Positions 47,056 to 49,045 of a stretch of DNA of 49,045 bases are shown piece by piece. Source of the DNA: Thermoprotei archaeon (GTDB lineage Archaea; Thermoproteota; Thermoprotei; Thermoproteales; B15-G16); the NCBI GenBank assembly GCA_003649205.1, contig QMRC01000014.1, forward strand, positions 1 to 49,045, read 5' to 3'. The notes beneath the pieces were generated by a model. It did no database searches and was not told the origin of the DNA. It worked only from the letters and a program-made list of their open reading frames with translations. How positions within the stretch are numbered: the stretch's first letter is position 1; every line of letters starts with the position of its first letter. The position numbers were made by a program, and so were the translations under genes.

Positions 47056-48202
47056 CAACATCAGCTAGGTACCTCAAATTCTGTGGAAGCAAAGTACGTA
47101 GTCTAGATTCAACATAACCTAAATCACCACAATCAACATGCATCATCTCGATGCTAATACCAGGAACGTATATGATCTCCTCTCCATTAACAAGACTAGG
47201 AAATTCCGTAAGAACATAGTACGAGTACCTATCTGAAATCAGTGGCACTCTAGTCTTCAGCTCTACATTACTAACAGCACTAAGGAGGTAAAGACCAGCT
47301 TTAGGACCGAGCAATTTGCTGAGACCAACATAGGAAGTAGTCAATCTAGGGTTAACCTCAACAACATAGAGAGAACCACCGTGATAGATAACATCAAAAC
47401 CAACGTAACCTCTTAAACCAGGTAACTCCTCAACAACTCTGCGTACTAGTGAAGTAGCTTCAAAAGCAAACCTACGTAGAGGGAGCAGACCACCATAGTA
47501 CCTAAAACCATGGTTAACACCAATGAATTGTAGGTTCAAGCTCAGGAGAGTAACATCACCATCACGAACGATAGCTGAGATACTCATGTGAGTACCAGGG
47601 ACGTACTCCTGAACTAGAGCATAACACACCTCACTACACGACAGAGCACGAGATACAGCACCCTTCAGCTCACTACATGAAGTAACCAGTGAGGTACCTG
47701 AACCACCAGCACAATCAACAGGCTTAGCAACAACAGGAAAACCAAGCTCAGAAACCTCAGGTATCGATAGGCTTCCGTGCACAAAGACCGTAGGTGGAAC
47801 ATCAATCCCCAACTCACCAAGTAACCTAATCGTAGCGAACTTATTGGAAAATAACTTAACCAATCTAGGTTCAGAACCAAGAAACCTATCACCAACAACA
47901 TCGACAACCCTAATCAACTGAGGTGGAGGAGCAATAGCAACAACATAGTCATACCGATCACAGTACTCACGAAGAAAATCAATGAGATCAAGCTCTCTCG
48001 GAACACATACAACACCTACACCTCTAGGTACAGTAACCCTACTCAACACATCAGGACACAAAGCTAAATCAACAGAGACACCACATGAAGCTAAATCCCT
48101 AGCAACGTAGTAAGCCATAGCAAAGCCCTCAGTAATGAACTCCTTAAGAGCATAGAGGTGCTTAGAGGAACAACACACATACTCAGCAACAAGAACCTCC
48201 AT
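47036..48202 (-). CDS. mfnD: ATP-grasp ligase, MfnD-like (tyramine-glutamate ligase)
   Basis: 388 aa. ATP-grasp elements: FSNKFATIRLLGELGIDVPP, VVAKPVDCAGGSGTSLV, VQEYVPGTHMSISAIVRDG, and the metal site GFDVIYHGGSLYVVEVNPRL. This is the COG1821 family containing MfnD, which adds glutamate to tyramine in methanofuran assembly; related carbamoyl-phosphate-like ATP-grasps have different surroundings. Location at the end of the mfn locus supports it. It is followed on the same strand by nothing related; promoter-like GTAATATTAG is near 48235. Confidence 0.85.
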   Translation of the reverse strand: MEVLVAEYVCCSSKHLYALKEFITEGFAMAYYVARDLASCGVSVDLALCPDVLSRVTVPRGVGVVCVPRELDLIDFLREYCDRYDYVVAIAPPPQLIRVVDVVGDRFLGSEPRLVKLFSNKFATIRLLGELGIDVPPTVFVHGSLSIPEVSELGFPVVAKPVDCAGGSGTSLVTSCSELKGAVSRALSCSEVCYALVQEYVPGTHMSISAIVRDGDVTLLSLNLQFIGVNHGFRYYGGLLPLRRFAFEATSLVRRVVEELPGLRGYVGFDVIYHGGSLYVVEVNPRLTTSYVGLSKLLGPKAGLYLLSAVSNVELKTRVPLISDRYSYYVLTEFPSLVNGEEIIYVPGISIEMMHVDCGDLGYVESRLRTLLPQNLRYLADVVSTLLS

Positions 48203-48261
48203 ACAGCAGTGGTAGAGTACTAAACGATTAATCTAATATTACTCAGAGACACAGAACAACA

Positions 48262-48696
48262 TCACCTACCGCACTCACTTTCAACAAGTTTAGAACATAG
48301 CTCATAGACGAACTTAGCCCTCTTGATTGCTTCTCGAGCATCAACCTCATCATACAACTCTTCAGGAGGTATCTCAGCCTCCTCATCACCGTACATAGCA
48401 GGACCACGATTATGAGCTAGATCCCTAGAGATCCTAGCTAACTCATCAACATGAACTCTAAACCACTCAGGAAATAGGTTCCTGTACTGCCTCAATACAT
48501 AACCAACATCATGAGCCCTAGGGTACTCAATACCTAGAAACCTCAAAACAGCCTTCAAACACAGCTCAATAGCTTCCTGACACAATCTAACAACCAAGTG
48601 AAAGTACCTCCTTTCAAGACAGATCTCAGCCAACTCAATTCTCCTACCAGCATCAACGAGGTAAGAGCGAACAAAATGAAGCTTACGCTCACTCAA
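48262..48696 (-). CDS. HEPN-domain protein
   Basis: 144 aa from TTG 48696, which overlaps the stop of the upstream gene by 8 bases; the frame is open to TTG 48714. All-helical: RSYLVDAGRRIELAEICLER, then LVVRLCQEAIELCLKAVLRF, then ARISRDLAHNRG with an R-x(3-6)-H arrangement as in the HEPN ribonuclease site, and ARDAIKRAKF-like C-terminal helix (EAIKRAKFVYELC). HEPN proteins paired with minimal nucleotidyltransferases act as toxin-antitoxin (type VII) modules in which the transferase can AMPylate the HEPN RNase. Confidence 0.82.
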   Translation of the reverse strand: MSERKLHFVRSYLVDAGRRIELAEICLERRYFHLVVRLCQEAIELCLKAVLRFLGIEYPRAHDVGYVLRQYRNLFPEWFRVHVDELARISRDLAHNRGPAMYGDEEAEIPPEELYDEVDAREAIKRAKFVYELCSKLVESECGR

Positions 48697-49045
48697 CAAG
48701 CTTAACCCCCACAAGCTCTATGAATGGATTACCCCTCTCAAAAACCCAGTACCACCTCCTACCTAACCAAACCCTCTTACCACCAAACAACGCAATGTAG
48801 CACCTAACTCTTTCGAGAACCCTCCTCAAAAAACCACCACGATCATACAGAATAACAGCATCCTCAACAAGATCGAGATACAGAGGTCTAAAGTACTTCG
48901 CCTCCTCAACACTAAGAACAACAGGACTTACACCAGTGTACATACCCCTCCTAGCTAACTCACACCTAAGATCCTCAACAGCATCAACAGCTCTAGAGAC
49001 CAACTCATACCTACGGAATCTAGACCTAGGAACAGACCTCATCAC
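48689..49045 (-). CDS. minimal nucleotidyltransferase (MNT) protein, cut by the right edge
   Basis: At least 118 aa visible, open to the window end. LSVEEAKYFRPLYLDLVEDAVILYDRGGFLRRVLERVR is the C-terminal half of archaeal MNT proteins (positions 48740-48900; split here: EEAKYFRPLYLDL, DAVILYDRGGFL). The catalytic GSxxxG and DxD residues would be upstream, outside the window. The overlap with the HEPN gene shows a coupled pair. GTG and ATG codons at the edge are probably internal. Confidence 0.72.
   Translation of the reverse strand: MMRSVPRSRFRRYELVSRAVDAVEDLRCELARRGMYTGVSPVVLSVEEAKYFRPLYLDLVEDAVILYDRGGFLRRVLERVRCYIALFGGKRVWLGRRWYWVFERGNPFIELVGVKLVE

Noticed and set aside
48203..48261. Half C/D box sRNA on the minus strand (GTGATGT, 12 bases, CTGA)
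   Set aside because: The C box has a mismatch, there is no second C'/D pair after it, and the guide is low in GC; it fits chance in a promoter region.
1..49045. CRISPR arrays, insertion sequences or rRNA genes
   Set aside because: No regularly spaced direct repeats, no transposase reading frame and no rRNA-like sequence were seen on either strand.

Overview
The window looks like a chromosomal segment of a thermophilic archaeon of the Thermoproteota (TACK/crenarchaeal side). The reasons are an undivided RpoB with a split RpoA1/RpoA2, an iron-sulfur type RpoD, archaeal-type IleRS, MAT, RIO2, Cbf5, Orc1/Cdc6, RFC-S/RFC-L, SmAP, L14e, L30e and L34e, a PaREP1 protein, TATA-box promoters, and very dense packing with GGTGA-type ribosome binding sites and many GTG/TTG starts. 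I cannot fix the class or genus from the sequence alone.

Layout. Positions 1-4.6 kb are an accessory region: the 3' part of a tRNA-His gene, a tRNA-like minihelix, a hairpin-rich noncoding stretch, a free-standing LAGLIDADG protein, a PaREP1 protein, a zinc alcohol dehydrogenase-like enzyme and a Wzx/MATE-type flippase. From 4.8 to 16.1 kb runs one collinear transcription/translation array: rpoH-rpoB-rpoA1-rpoA2-rpl30e-nusA-rps12-rpoD-rpl18e-rpl13-rps9-rpoN. IleRS lies convergently behind it. From 19.5 to 26.4 kb come a small unknown gene that overlaps a candidate C/D box sRNA, an Sm-like protein, SAM synthetase, a RIO2-DUF460 pair on the minus strand, and CTP synthase. From 26.4 to 31.3 kb the minus strand carries rpl34e-cmk-rpl14e-cbf5 and then rps13-rps4-rps11, interrupted by tRNA-Ser(GGA) and a plus-strand radical SAM gene. 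EF-1alpha and S10 follow on the plus strand, then a 588-base gene-poor gap holding tRNA-Ser(CGA) and, on the minus strand, a textbook C/D box sRNA.

From 33.7 to 38.2 kb: a CPA2 antiporter with a CBS-domain partner, archease next to the RtcB RNA ligase, and S7. From 38.2 to 42 kb is a replication block: RFC-S, RFC-L, and on the opposite strand Orc1/Cdc6 translationally coupled to a small winged-helix protein. A THUMP protein and a PP-loop ATPase follow, both probably acting on tRNA. From 43.9 to 48.2 kb is the most notable locus: MfnB, MfnE, MfnF, a HisA-like (COG1411-type) protein and the ATP-grasp ligase MfnD. This is most of a methanofuran biosynthesis set in a genome otherwise of crenarchaeal type. 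The window ends in a HEPN/nucleotidyltransferase pair cut by the right edge.

How the genes fit together: most of the window is information processing (RNA polymerase, ribosome, tRNA charging and modification, replication loading). The methanofuran locus is the main pointer to metabolism and implies C1 transfer with methanofuran and probably tetrahydromethanopterin. No CRISPR array, insertion sequence or rRNA gene is visible.
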